DNA of 64,000 nt, from positions 62,001-126,000 of the forward strand of contig NZ_JAUEPL010000010.1 of NCBI RefSeq assembly GCF_030406405.1. Direction: 5' to 3'. This DNA comes from Streptomyces ficellus (lineage in GTDB: Bacteria; Actinomycetota; Actinomycetes; Streptomycetales; Streptomycetaceae). A program made the position numbers and the translations under genes. Below, one piece after another: positions 13,821 to 23,912 of this stretch. Under the pieces are notes generated by a model that ran no database searches, was not told the origin of the DNA, and saw only the letters and a program-made list of their open reading frames with translations. The stretch's first letter is position 1; each line of letters begins with the position of its first letter.

Positions 13821-16106
13821 CTACTTCACGGGCGCCGGCTCCGCGTCCGCGTCCGTGTCGCCCTCCGGAGCCGGCGTCGCCGGCGCCGCCTCGTCCACCG
13901 GGGTCTTGACCGAGTCCAGCAACAGCTGGGCCACGTCCACGACCTGGAGGGACTCCTTGGCCTTGCCGTCGTTCTTCTTGCCGTTCACGGAGTCCGTGAG
14001 CATCACCAGGCAGAAGGGGCAGGCCGTCGAGACGATGTCCGGGTTCAGGGACAGGGCCTCGTCGACGCGCTCGGTGTTGATGCGCTTGCCGATCCGCTCC
14101 TCCATCCACATCCGCGCGCCACCGGCGCCGCAGCAGAAGCCCCGCTCCTTGTGGCGGTGCATCTCCTGCTGGCGCAGGCCCGGGACGGCCGACATGATCT
14201 CGCGCGGCGGCGTGTAGACCTTGTTGTGGCGGCCCAGGTAGCAGGGGTCGTGGTAGGTGATCAGGCCGTCGACCGGCGTCACCGGGATCAGCTTGCCCTC
14301 GTCGATGAGGTGCTGGAGCAGCTGCGTGTGGTGGATGACCTCGAACTCGCCGCCCAGCTGCGGGTACTCGTTCGCGATCGTGTTGAAGCAGTGCGGGCAG
14401 GTGGCGACGATCTTCTTGGACGACTTCGGCTTATGGGTCGCCGGGTCTTCGTCGTCCTCGCCGAACGCCATGTTCAGCATCGCCACGTTCTCCTGGCCGA
14501 GCTGCTGGAACAGCGGCTCGTTGCCCAGGCGGCGGGCCGAGTCACCCGTGCACTTCTCGTCGCCGCCCATGATCGCGAACTTCACGCCCGCCATGTGCAG
14601 CAGCTCCGCGAAGGCCTTGGTGGTCTTCTTGGCCCGGTCCTCCAGGGCGCCCGCGCAGCCGACCCAGTACAGGTAGTCGACCTCGGAGAGGTCCTCGATG
14701 TCCTTGCCCACGATCGGGACCTCGAAGTCGACCTCCTTGGTCCACTCCACGCGCTGCTTCTTGGCCAGGCCCCAGGGGTTGCCCTTCTTCTCCAGGTTCT
14801 TGAGCATCGTGCCCGCCTCGCTGGGGAAGGCGGACTCGATCATCACCTGGTAGCGGCGCATGTCGACGATGTGGTCGACGTGCTCGATGTCGACCGGGCA
14901 CTGCTCCACGCACGCGCCGCAGGTGGTGCAGGACCACAGGACGTCCGGGTCGATGACGCCGTTCTCTTCGAGAGTGCCGACCAGCGGGCGCTCGGCCTCG
15001 GCGAGGGCGGCGGCGGGGACGTCCTTCAGGGCGTCCTCGGAGGCCTTCTCCTCGCCCTCCATCGTCTTGCCGCCACCGGCCAGCAGGTACGGGGCCTTGG
15101 CGTGCGCGTGGTCGCGCAGCGACATGATCAGGAGCTTCGGGGACAGCGGCTTGCCCGTGTTCCAGGCGGGGCACTGCGACTGGCAGCGGCCGCACTCCGT
15201 ACACGTGGAGAAGTCGAGGATGCCCTTCCAGGAGAACTGCTCGACCTGGGAGACGCCGTAGACGTCGTCCTCGCCCGGGTCCTCGAAGTCGATCGGCTTG
15301 CCGCCGCTCGTCATCGGCTGGAGCGCGCCCAGGGCCGTCGAGCCGTCCGCGTTCCGCTTGAACCAGATGTTCGGGAAGCCGAGGAAGCGGTGCCAGGCGA
15401 TGCCCATGTTGGTGTTGAGCGAGACCGTGATCATCCAGATCAGCGAGACGCCGATCTTGATCATCGCGGTGAAGTAGATGAGCGTCTGGAGCGTGCCCAC
15501 GCTCAGGCCCTCGAAGGCGAGGACCAGGGGGTACGAGGCGAAGTACGCGGCCTCGTAGTGCTCGACGCCGTGGATGGCGCCCTCCAGGCCGCGCAGCACC
15601 AGGATCGCCAGGCCGATGGTGAGGATGACGTACTCGACGAAGTACGCCTGCCAGGCCTTGGAGCCCGCGAAGCGCGACTTGCGGCCCGCGCGCGAGGGCA
15701 GGCTGAGCAGCCGGATCACCATCAGGATGACGATGCCGACCACGGTCATCAGGCCGATGAACTCGATGTACATCTCGAACGGCAGGAAGCCGCCGAGCAC
15801 CGGCAGCGTCCAGTCGGCCTGGAAGAGCTGCCCGTACGCCTGGGCCAGTGTGGGCGGCAGGGTCAGGAAGCCGATCGCGACGAACCAGTGCGCGAAGCCG
15901 ACGATCCCCCAGCGGTTCATCCGCGTGTGGCCGAGGAACTCCTTGACCAGCGTGATCGTGCGCTGCTTGGGGTTGTCGGTACGGCTGCCGGCCGGCACGG
16001 GCTGGCCGAGCTTCACGAACCGGTAGATCTGCGCGACCGCTCGGGAGATGAGCGCAACCCCGACCACGGTCAGGGTCAGCGACACAATGATCGCGGCGAG
16101 TTGCAT
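13821..16106 (-). CDS. Membrane-bound 4Fe-4S (HdrD/CCG-type) oxidoreductase
   Basis: The 761-residue protein has five or six N-terminal membrane helices like a nitrate-reductase gamma/HdrE subunit. A 4Fe-4S dicluster region follows (CTECGRCQSQCP near residue 302, CTTCGACVEQCP near 399), then two CCG domains, including GFCCGAGGARMW near 657. This fusion corresponds to actinobacterial iron-sulfur reductases such as mycobacterial Rv0338c. It probably passes electrons between a cytoplasmic thiol or flavin donor and menaquinone; the substrate is unknown. The C-terminus ends in an acidic, Ala/Pro-rich tail. Confidence 0.88.
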   Translation of the reverse strand: MQLAAIIVSLTLTVVGVALISRAVAQIYRFVKLGQPVPAGSRTDNPKQRTITLVKEFLGHTRMNRWGIVGFAHWFVAIGFLTLPPTLAQAYGQLFQADWTLPVLGGFLPFEMYIEFIGLMTVVGIVILMVIRLLSLPSRAGRKSRFAGSKAWQAYFVEYVILTIGLAILVLRGLEGAIHGVEHYEAAYFASYPLVLAFEGLSVGTLQTLIYFTAMIKIGVSLIWMITVSLNTNMGIAWHRFLGFPNIWFKRNADGSTALGALQPMTSGGKPIDFEDPGEDDVYGVSQVEQFSWKGILDFSTCTECGRCQSQCPAWNTGKPLSPKLLIMSLRDHAHAKAPYLLAGGGKTMEGEEKASEDALKDVPAAALAEAERPLVGTLEENGVIDPDVLWSCTTCGACVEQCPVDIEHVDHIVDMRRYQVMIESAFPSEAGTMLKNLEKKGNPWGLAKKQRVEWTKEVDFEVPIVGKDIEDLSEVDYLYWVGCAGALEDRAKKTTKAFAELLHMAGVKFAIMGGDEKCTGDSARRLGNEPLFQQLGQENVAMLNMAFGEDDEDPATHKPKSSKKIVATCPHCFNTIANEYPQLGGEFEVIHHTQLLQHLIDEGKLIPVTPVDGLITYHDPCYLGRHNKVYTPPREIMSAVPGLRQQEMHRHKERGFCCGAGGARMWMEERIGKRINTERVDEALSLNPDIVSTACPFCLVMLTDSVNGKKNDGKAKESLQVVDVAQLLLDSVKTPVDEAAPATPAPEGDTDADAEPAPVK

Positions 16107-16179
16107 GGGGGCTCCTCGGGCCTGTCCACCTGCGCACTACTAAGCGGTAACTTATTCAGTCAGTGCCGAGCGTACCCAG

Positions 16180-16728
16180 TTATTCCGCCGCACTGTAGCC
16201 GCGCAGTCGGTGATCTGCGTCGCTCAGGTGAGCCTGACCCGGCACAGTGCGCAACGTACGCAAGAGTACGGCCACGTCCAGCCCGATCCACTGGTGCTCC
16301 ACATAGTGCTGGTCGAGCAGGAGTGGCTCGTCCCACGGCAGCGTGGAGGCGCGTCGCAGCTGGGCCAGTCCGGTCAGTCCCGGCCTGACGCTCCGGCGCC
16401 ACGGGGCGTCCGCGCCGGGGGCGCCGGGCGGCAGCGGCGCGGGTCCGACGAGCGACATCTCGCCGCGTACGACATGGGGCAGACGGGAGAGCGCGTCGAG
16501 CCGGAAACGGCGGACGGGCAGGGAGCGCAACGTGAAGGGCCGGCCGTCCAGGCCGGTTCTCGTTTCGCGTACGCACACGCCCCCGGGCGGCCGTCTGAGC
16601 GCGGTGGCGAGGGCGGCGGCGGCGAGCAGTGGGGCACACAGGACCAGCAGGGTGCAGCCCAGGGTGAGATCGAGGATGCGCTTGGGGTCCGGCGAGGGGG
16701 GTGGGGGCGGAGAGGGGCGCGGGTGCAT
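16180..16728 (-). CDS. Short bacterial sugar transferase (PssE/WcaJ-type domain)
   Basis: About 182 residues with one N-terminal membrane segment (KRILDLTLGCTLLVLCAPLL) followed by the core of the polyprenyl-phosphate sugar-1-phosphate transferase family, including RPGLTGLAQLRR and a C-terminal DVAVLLRTLRTV. It lacks the long multi-helix N-terminus of WcaJ enzymes, so it is a monotopic type. The family's WR/DE catalytic positions are only partly recognisable (SLVGPAPLPPGA in place of SLVGPRP), so activity is uncertain. It stands alone without a capsule cluster. Confidence 0.7.
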   Translation of the reverse strand: MHPRPSPPPPPSPDPKRILDLTLGCTLLVLCAPLLAAAALATALRRPPGGVCVRETRTGLDGRPFTLRSLPVRRFRLDALSRLPHVVRGEMSLVGPAPLPPGAPGADAPWRRSVRPGLTGLAQLRRASTLPWDEPLLLDQHYVEHQWIGLDVAVLLRTLRTVPGQAHLSDADHRLRGYSAAE

Positions 16729-16983
16729 CGGGCACACACCTGACCGTTCTTCGGGTGGGACGTCTGCGAGCGTTTGACATGTAATGCGGCTTTTGCTGCG
16801 TTATTGGAACGATCGCACGGTTGTGTGTGCGGCGGTAGTGGTTCGGAAGGCGCGGCGGGTCGTGTCAGGGTGGGGTGTGGGGAGAACCCCGCCCGGAGGG
16901 GTCGAGAGCGGCGCCCGAAGGCGCCGCGCCATGCGCACGAGGACGGCGCCAAGGGCGGCGTCATGCGCATAAGGGCGGGATAA

Positions 16984-19586
<2,603 letters not shown>

Positions 19587-19619
19587 CGCATTGAGCGGTA
19601 ACCGGAAGGAGGGACGTCG

Positions 19620-20795
19620 GTGAGCACGAAGGACTTCGTGGAGAAGGACTACTACAAGGTCCTCGGCGTCCCCAAGGACGCCACCGAGGCCGAGATCAAG
19701 AAGGCGTACCGGAAGCTCGCCCGCGAGTTCCACCCGGACGCCAACAAGGGTGACGCGAGCGCGGAGGCCCGCTTCAAGGAGATCTCCGAGGCGAACGACA
19801 TCCTCGGCGACCCGAAGAAGCGCAAGGAGTACGACGAGGCTCGCGCGCTCTTCGGCAACGGTGGCTTCCGCGCCGGGCCGGGCGGCGGACCCGGCGGCAC
19901 GTTCAACTTCGACCTGGGCGACCTCTTCGGCGGTGCCCAGGGCGGAGCCGGTGCCGGCGGCTTCGGCGGCGGACTCGGCGACGTGTTCGGCGGCCTGTTC
20001 AACCGGGGCGGCCCGGGCACGCGCACCCAGCCGCGCCGGGGCCAGGACATCGAGTCCGAGGTGACGCTCAGCTTCACCGAGGCGGTGGACGGGGCCACGG
20101 TCCCGCTGCGCATGTCCAGCCAGCAGCCGTGCAAGGCGTGCTCGGGCACGGGCGACAAGAACGGCACGCCGCGCGTGTGCCCCACCTGCGTCGGCACCGG
20201 CCAGGTGTCGCGCGGCGGCAGCGGTTCGTTCTCGCTGACCGACCCGTGCGTGGACTGCAAGGGCCGCGGGCTCATCGCCCAGGACCCGTGCGAGGTCTGC
20301 CACGGCAGCGGCCGCGCCAAGTCGTCCCGCACCATGCAGGTCCGCATCCCGGCGGGTGTGTCCGACGGGCAGCGCATCCGGCTGCGCGGCAAGGGCGCGC
20401 CCGGTGAGCGGGGCGGACCGGCCGGTGACCTGTACGTGGTGGTGCACGTCGACGCCCACCCGGTCTTCGGCCGCAAGGGCGACAACCTCACCGTCACGGT
20501 GCCCGTCTCGTTCGACGAGGCGGCGCTCGGCGGCGAGATCAGGGTGCCGACCCTGGGCGGGCCGCCGGTGACGCTGAAGATCCCGGCCGGCACGCCCAAC
20601 GGGCGGACGATGCGCGCCCGGGGCAAGGGCGCGGTCCGCAAGGACGGTACGCGCGGGGACCTGCTCGTCACCGTGGAGGTGGCCGTGCCCAAGGACCTGA
20701 GCGACAAGGCGCGCGAGGCGCTCGAAACGTACCGGGAGGCCACGGCGGGCGAGGACCCGCGGGCCGAGCTGTTCCAGGCCGCGAAGGGGGCTTGA
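19620..20795 (+). CDS. dnaJ: Co-chaperone DnaJ
   Basis: GTG 19620 after GGAAGGAGG gives 391 residues. The J domain includes HPD (EFHPDANKG), then a Gly/Phe-rich linker, a zinc domain with four CxxCxGxG-type motifs ([32 protein letters not shown]) and C-terminal substrate-binding domains. It delivers clients and stimulates DnaK ATPase. The stop is one base before the hspR start. Confidence 0.97.
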   Translation: MSTKDFVEKDYYKVLGVPKDATEAEIKKAYRKLAREFHPDANKGDASAEARFKEISEANDILGDPKKRKEYDEARALFGNGGFRAGPGGGPGGTFNFDLGDLFGGAQGGAGAGGFGGGLGDVFGGLFNRGGPGTRTQPRRGQDIESEVTLSFTEAVDGATVPLRMSSQQPCKACSGTGDKNGTPRVCPTCVGTGQVSRGGSGSFSLTDPCVDCKGRGLIAQDPCEVCHGSGRAKSSRTMQVRIPAGVSDGQRIRLRGKGAPGERGGPAGDLYVVVHVDAHPVFGRKGDNLTVTVPVSFDEAALGGEIRVPTLGGPPVTLKIPAGTPNGRTMRARGKGAVRKDGTRGDLLVTVEVAVPKDLSDKAREALETYREATAGEDPRAELFQAAKGA

Positions 20796-20796
20796 G

Positions 20797-21249
20797 ATGG
20801 ACGGACGCCGTCGCAATCCGTACGAGCTGACCGATGAGACGCCGGTGTACGTCATCTCGGTGGCCGCCCAGCTGAGCGGGCTGCACCCGCAGACGCTGCG
20901 GCAGTACGACCGGCTGGGCCTGGTCTCGCCGGACCGTACGGCGGGGCGTGGCCGGCGTTATTCGGCCCGCGACATCGAACTGCTCCGGCAGGTGCAGCAG
21001 TTGTCGCAGGACGAGGGCATCAATCTGGCCGGCATCAAGCGGATCATCGAGCTGGAGAACCAGGTCGCCGCGCTCCAGGCGCGGGTCGCCGAGCTGACCG
21101 CGGCCGTCGAGGGCGCGGCGGCGGCGATGCGCCAGCGCGAGGCCCAGGTGCACGCCTCGTACCGGCGCGACCTCGTGCCGTACCAGGACGTGCAGCAGGC
21201 CGGCGCCCTGGTGGTGTGGCGCCCCAAGCGCGGCGAACACCAGCCGTGA
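20797..21249 (+). CDS. hspR: MerR-family heat-shock repressor HspR
   Basis: The 150-residue protein has a MerR winged helix (VYVISVAAQLSGLHPQTLRQ, then YDRLGLVSPDRT) and a coiled-coil (residues about 85-115, VAALQARVAELTAAVEG). HspR binds HAIR sites; matching sites lie before this operon (16986, 17038) and before clpB (23833). As the last gene of the operon it represses its own synthesis with DnaK. Confidence 0.97.
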   Translation: MDGRRRNPYELTDETPVYVISVAAQLSGLHPQTLRQYDRLGLVSPDRTAGRGRRYSARDIELLRQVQQLSQDEGINLAGIKRIIELENQVAALQARVAELTAAVEGAAAAMRQREAQVHASYRRDLVPYQDVQQAGALVVWRPKRGEHQP

Positions 21250-21280
21250 CCGGCTGAGTCCGGCGGCGGACCCGGACCCG

Positions 21281-21445
21281 GCGCGGACCCGGCGAGTGGG
21301 CCCCCTTGCGTTTCGGCGGAGGGGGCCTTTGCCGTGAGCGGCGCGTGCGGTGATCCGCGGGGGGCGCGGCGCGGACCCGGCGAGTGGGCCCCCTTGCGTT
21401 TCGGCGGAGGGGGCCTTTGCCGTGAGCGGCGCGTGCGGTGATCCG
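21281..21445 (+). repeat. 88-bp tandem duplication carrying a terminator hairpin
   Basis: Two copies with a 77-bp identical block (21281-21357 and 21369-21445). Each holds a hairpin with GGCCCCC and GGGGGCC arms around TTGCGTTTCGGCGGA. The array sits between the converging dnaK operon and the HTH regulator, so it is probably a doubled terminator. From 21446 to 21592 the sequence is a degenerate GC-only repeat of GGGCCGGCGCGGGCGGCG type with no gene. Confidence 0.9.
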
Positions 21446-21592
21446 AGGGCGGGCCGGCGCGGGCGGCGCGGCGCGTGCGGTGCGGCGCGGGCGGCGATCG
21501 TGGGCCGGCGCGGGGGGCGCGGCGCGTGCGGTGATCGCGGGCCGGCGCGGGCGGCGCGGGCCGGAGGACTGCCGCTCGGTCACGCCTTGGGA

Positions 21593-22573
21593 TCAGTGAT
21601 CCTGCTCCAGGATGCCGGACTTCGCGATGAGGTACCCCAGTTGCGCGCGGCTGCCGCTGCCGAGGACGGCGGCGAGCTTGGCGATGTGGGCGCGGCAGGT
21701 GCGGACGTTCATCCCCAGGCGCCGGGCGATCGCCTCGTCCACGTGCCCTTCGACCAGGAGCTTGGCGATGGAGCGCTGGACGCCGCTGATGCCGTCCGAT
21801 TTGAGGTCGTAGGGGATCTCCTCGTTGATCGGCACGGCCAGCTGCCAGAACTGGTCGAAGACGCCGCCCAGATAGGCGACCAGGCCGGGATGGCGGAGCT
21901 CCAGGGCGACTTGGCGGTCGCTGCGGGCCGGTACGAAGGCGACTTCGCGGTCCACGATGATCAGCCGGTCGATGATCTGCTCCAGCGTACGCACCTGCAC
22001 TTCCGGACCCACGTGTTCCAGATACGCGAGCGTCAACTCGGTGTGGCGGGCCGTGTGCTGGTAGAGCGTCCGCATCCGGATGCCCCGGCCGAGCAGGGGC
22101 CGTACCCGGCGCAGCGCCTCGTTCAGGCCGTGCGCGGGGCGTCCGCCGCCCGGCTGGACGGTGAGCAGTTCCTTCGTACAGCCGGCGATGACCCGGTCCA
22201 GCGTCGCGTTGATCCGGCTGAGGCCCTCCAGCACGGTGATGGAGTGCGTGGTCGGAGCGTTCTGGGCGCTGATCGCCATGAATGGCTCGAACGCGTCGGA
22301 CAATTCGACCGTAAGGCGTCTACGCTCCAGGATCTCGCGCTCAATGGGCTGGAGGAGTTGTGCCAGCGCCGAGGAGGGCGGGACGGGGCGGAGCCACTGG
22401 GCGTCGTCCGGGTCGGGGTGCAGGAGCGCCAGGTCGAGCAGGCACGGCACCTCAACCGCCTCTGACCGGGCTATTCGTCCGGTGCGCAAGGCGTTGGCGT
22501 AGAGCGCCGAGCCCGCCTCGCACAACTCTGTGAGCGAATGAGGGTGACCCGGTTGGTCCGGTTTTTTCCTCAT
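21593..22573 (-). CDS. HTH (LuxR-type) transcriptional regulator beside a DPGWT peptide gene
   Basis: ATG 22573 behind CTGGGGGTG gives 326 residues. A helical N-terminal region is followed by a sensor-like middle with no recognised fold and a C-terminal LuxR-like HTH (residues about 265-326: GISGVQRSIAKLLVEGHVDE, MNVRTCRAHIAKLAAVLG). Single-domain regulators of this make are common in Streptomyces and do not need phosphorylation. It is divergent from a secreted small peptide, with about 130 bp between them, so it is a likely regulator of, or receptor for, that peptide. Upstream in-frame ATGs lack a ribosome site. Confidence 0.78.
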   Translation of the reverse strand: MRKKPDQPGHPHSLTELCEAGSALYANALRTGRIARSEAVEVPCLLDLALLHPDPDDAQWLRPVPPSSALAQLLQPIEREILERRRLTVELSDAFEPFMAISAQNAPTTHSITVLEGLSRINATLDRVIAGCTKELLTVQPGGGRPAHGLNEALRRVRPLLGRGIRMRTLYQHTARHTELTLAYLEHVGPEVQVRTLEQIIDRLIIVDREVAFVPARSDRQVALELRHPGLVAYLGGVFDQFWQLAVPINEEIPYDLKSDGISGVQRSIAKLLVEGHVDEAIARRLGMNVRTCRAHIAKLAAVLGSGSRAQLGYLIAKSGILEQDH

Positions 22574-22706
22574 CTGTACACCCCCAGGCTCCTGCATCTC
22601 AGGAACATGATGCATGCCGTAGGTGGTGGAAACGTGGAGAGTGAGCAATCGTCTTAGCCGCGGGGGTTGGGAAAGAGACATTGCCTTCAAGTGAGGTTGC
22701 TCGGTG

Positions 22707-22910
22707 ATGACGAAGAGACTCATACGCGCCGTGGTTGCTGTTGCCTTCATCGCTGCCGGCGCGGTAGGGGTTCAGGGGGCGGCCGAGGCGAAGCCGCAGG
22801 ATCCCGGCTGGACCGCCGCGGTGAAGCTGTTCGACCCCGGCTGGACCGTGGCGCCCGCGTCGTCGGGCCTGGCCGAGAATGACCCCGGCTGGACGTCCGT
22901 CGGCGCATGA
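22707..22910 (+). CDS. Secreted small peptide with three DPGWT motifs
   Basis: The 67-residue precursor (GTG 22704 is an alternative start) has a basic N-terminus, a hydrophobic helix (residues 7-24) and a plausible signal-peptidase site after AEA (28). The predicted mature 39 residues hold DPGWT three times (32-36, 43-47, 59-63) and no cysteine. I do not recognise the family. The stop overlaps the next gene by 4 bp. The regular motif and divergent HTH gene suggest a signal, an anchor or a modified-peptide precursor. Confidence 0.75.
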   Translation: MTKRLIRAVVAVAFIAAGAVGVQGAAEAKPQDPGWTAAVKLFDPGWTVAPASSGLAENDPGWTSVGA

Positions 22911-23224
22911 ACGTTCCCGACGACTCGCGCTTCCGCCGCGAGATGGCGTCCGCCTACCGGTCCGGGTGGCATTTCATCGACCTCGTCACCGCTGTGCCGC
23001 ACAGTGGCGATTCGTTGATGGTCACCCTCTTCGGTGAGCCGATCGTCATCACGCGCGGAGACGACGAGGACATTCGGGCCTACCGGTGCCTTCGGCGGCC
23101 TCGCGGAGCTCCGCAGCCCGTTCGATGCGCCATCCGGTACGGCATGATTTTCGTCAATCTCGACCAGCGTGACCACCAGCTCGTCGAGCCCGAAACCACC
23201 ACCGCCACCCCCCGCAGCGCCTGA
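22907..23224 (+). CDS. Rieske-like mini-protein with both ligand histidines replaced
   Basis: This 105-residue protein resembles the N-terminal Rieske domain of ring-hydroxylating oxygenases: WHFIDLVTAVPHSGDSLMVT, then GEPIVITRGDDEDIRAYRC and a final IFVNLD. In the cluster motifs the cysteines remain (C61, C74), but CxH reads C-L-R and CxxH reads C-A-I-R, so both His ligands are Arg. A normal Rieske cluster is therefore unlikely. It starts inside the stop of the DPGWT peptide, so the two are translationally coupled. Similarity is judged by eye. Confidence 0.65.
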   Translation: MNVPDDSRFRREMASAYRSGWHFIDLVTAVPHSGDSLMVTLFGEPIVITRGDDEDIRAYRCLRRPRGAPQPVRCAIRYGMIFVNLDQRDHQLVEPETTTATPRSA

Positions 23225-23266
23225 GCGGTTCCCCCGTCGTTGTCAATCGCTCAGGTGCTTCCCCCA

Positions 23267-23309
23267 CACAGCGGCGCCATCGTGACCTGAACACGATGGC
23301 GCCGCTGTG
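23267..23309. terminator. Bidirectional hairpin, 18-bp perfect stem
   Basis: Arms 23267-23284 and 23292-23309 pair perfectly around a seven-base loop. It lies between the Rieske-like gene and the converging PPOX gene. Confidence 0.9.
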
Positions 23310-23382
23310 CTGTCTGCGTACCTCCGGGCCGCTGTCCGTACCTCGTCCGTACTTCCCGGGCCGCTGTCCGTACCTCCGGGCC

Positions 23383-23796
23383 CTACGCCCGTCCCATCGC
23401 CCGCGTCAGGGCGATCTCGATGACGACCCGGTCCGGGTTCGGCGCCGGCGTACGGCCGTAGCGGTCCGCGTACCGCGCCACCGCGTCCGCGACCACGTCC
23501 GGCTCCGTACGGATCGTCGCGATCCCCTCCAGCGTCGCCCACCGGCCCTTGTCCACCTGGCAGACCGCGACCTTCGCGCCCCCGGGCCCCGCCGCCAGGA
23601 CATGGGCGACCTTGCGGCTGTGCTTGTTGGTGATCACCCGGGCGATGCCCTTCTCGCCGCCCTCCGGGTCGTACGTCACCCCTACCGCGACGACATGCGG
23701 AGTGCCGTCCGGCCGGGGCGTGGTCAAGGTGCACATGTGGTACTCGCGCCAGAAACCGAGATACGACGCGCCGGGGTTGCGAGGGTCGATGGCCAT
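23383..23796 (-). CDS. PPOX-class (split-barrel) F420/flavin-dependent protein
   Basis: 137 residues with a split-barrel pattern: FWREYHMCTLTTPRPDGTPH at the start, ARVITNKHSRKVAHVLA in the middle and a C-terminal VIEIALTRAMG. This is the TIGR03618-like PPOX class common in actinobacteria, which use F420 or FMN to reduce small molecules. The substrate is unknown. It is divergent from clpB. Confidence 0.82.
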   Translation of the reverse strand: MAIDPRNPGASYLGFWREYHMCTLTTPRPDGTPHVVAVGVTYDPEGGEKGIARVITNKHSRKVAHVLAAGPGGAKVAVCQVDKGRWATLEGIATIRTEPDVVADAVARYADRYGRTPAPNPDRVVIEIALTRAMGRA

Positions 23797-23832
23797 GCCG
23801 GGAACCTACAGGGGGCGGCCGCCCGTCTCCTC

Positions 23833-23853
23833 CTTGAGTGGAATAGACTCAAC
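23833..23853. promoter_or_regulatory. HAIR operator of clpB
   Basis: CTTGAGT-N7-ACTCAAC differs from the HspR consensus at one base. It lies 59 bp before the clpB GTG and places clpB in the HspR regulon with the dnaK operon in this window. Confidence 0.92.
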
Positions 23854-23912
23854 TTTGTGTACGTTGGATGAGTCATCCACTCGCCCCGGAGCAAGAGGAG
23901 GAGAAGCCGCCC

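Noticed and set aside
13818..16388. Very long plus-strand open frame opposite the FeS reductase
   Set aside because: It is the antisense shadow of a well-conserved gene, has shadow-type composition rich in Arg, Leu and His, and no ribosome site.
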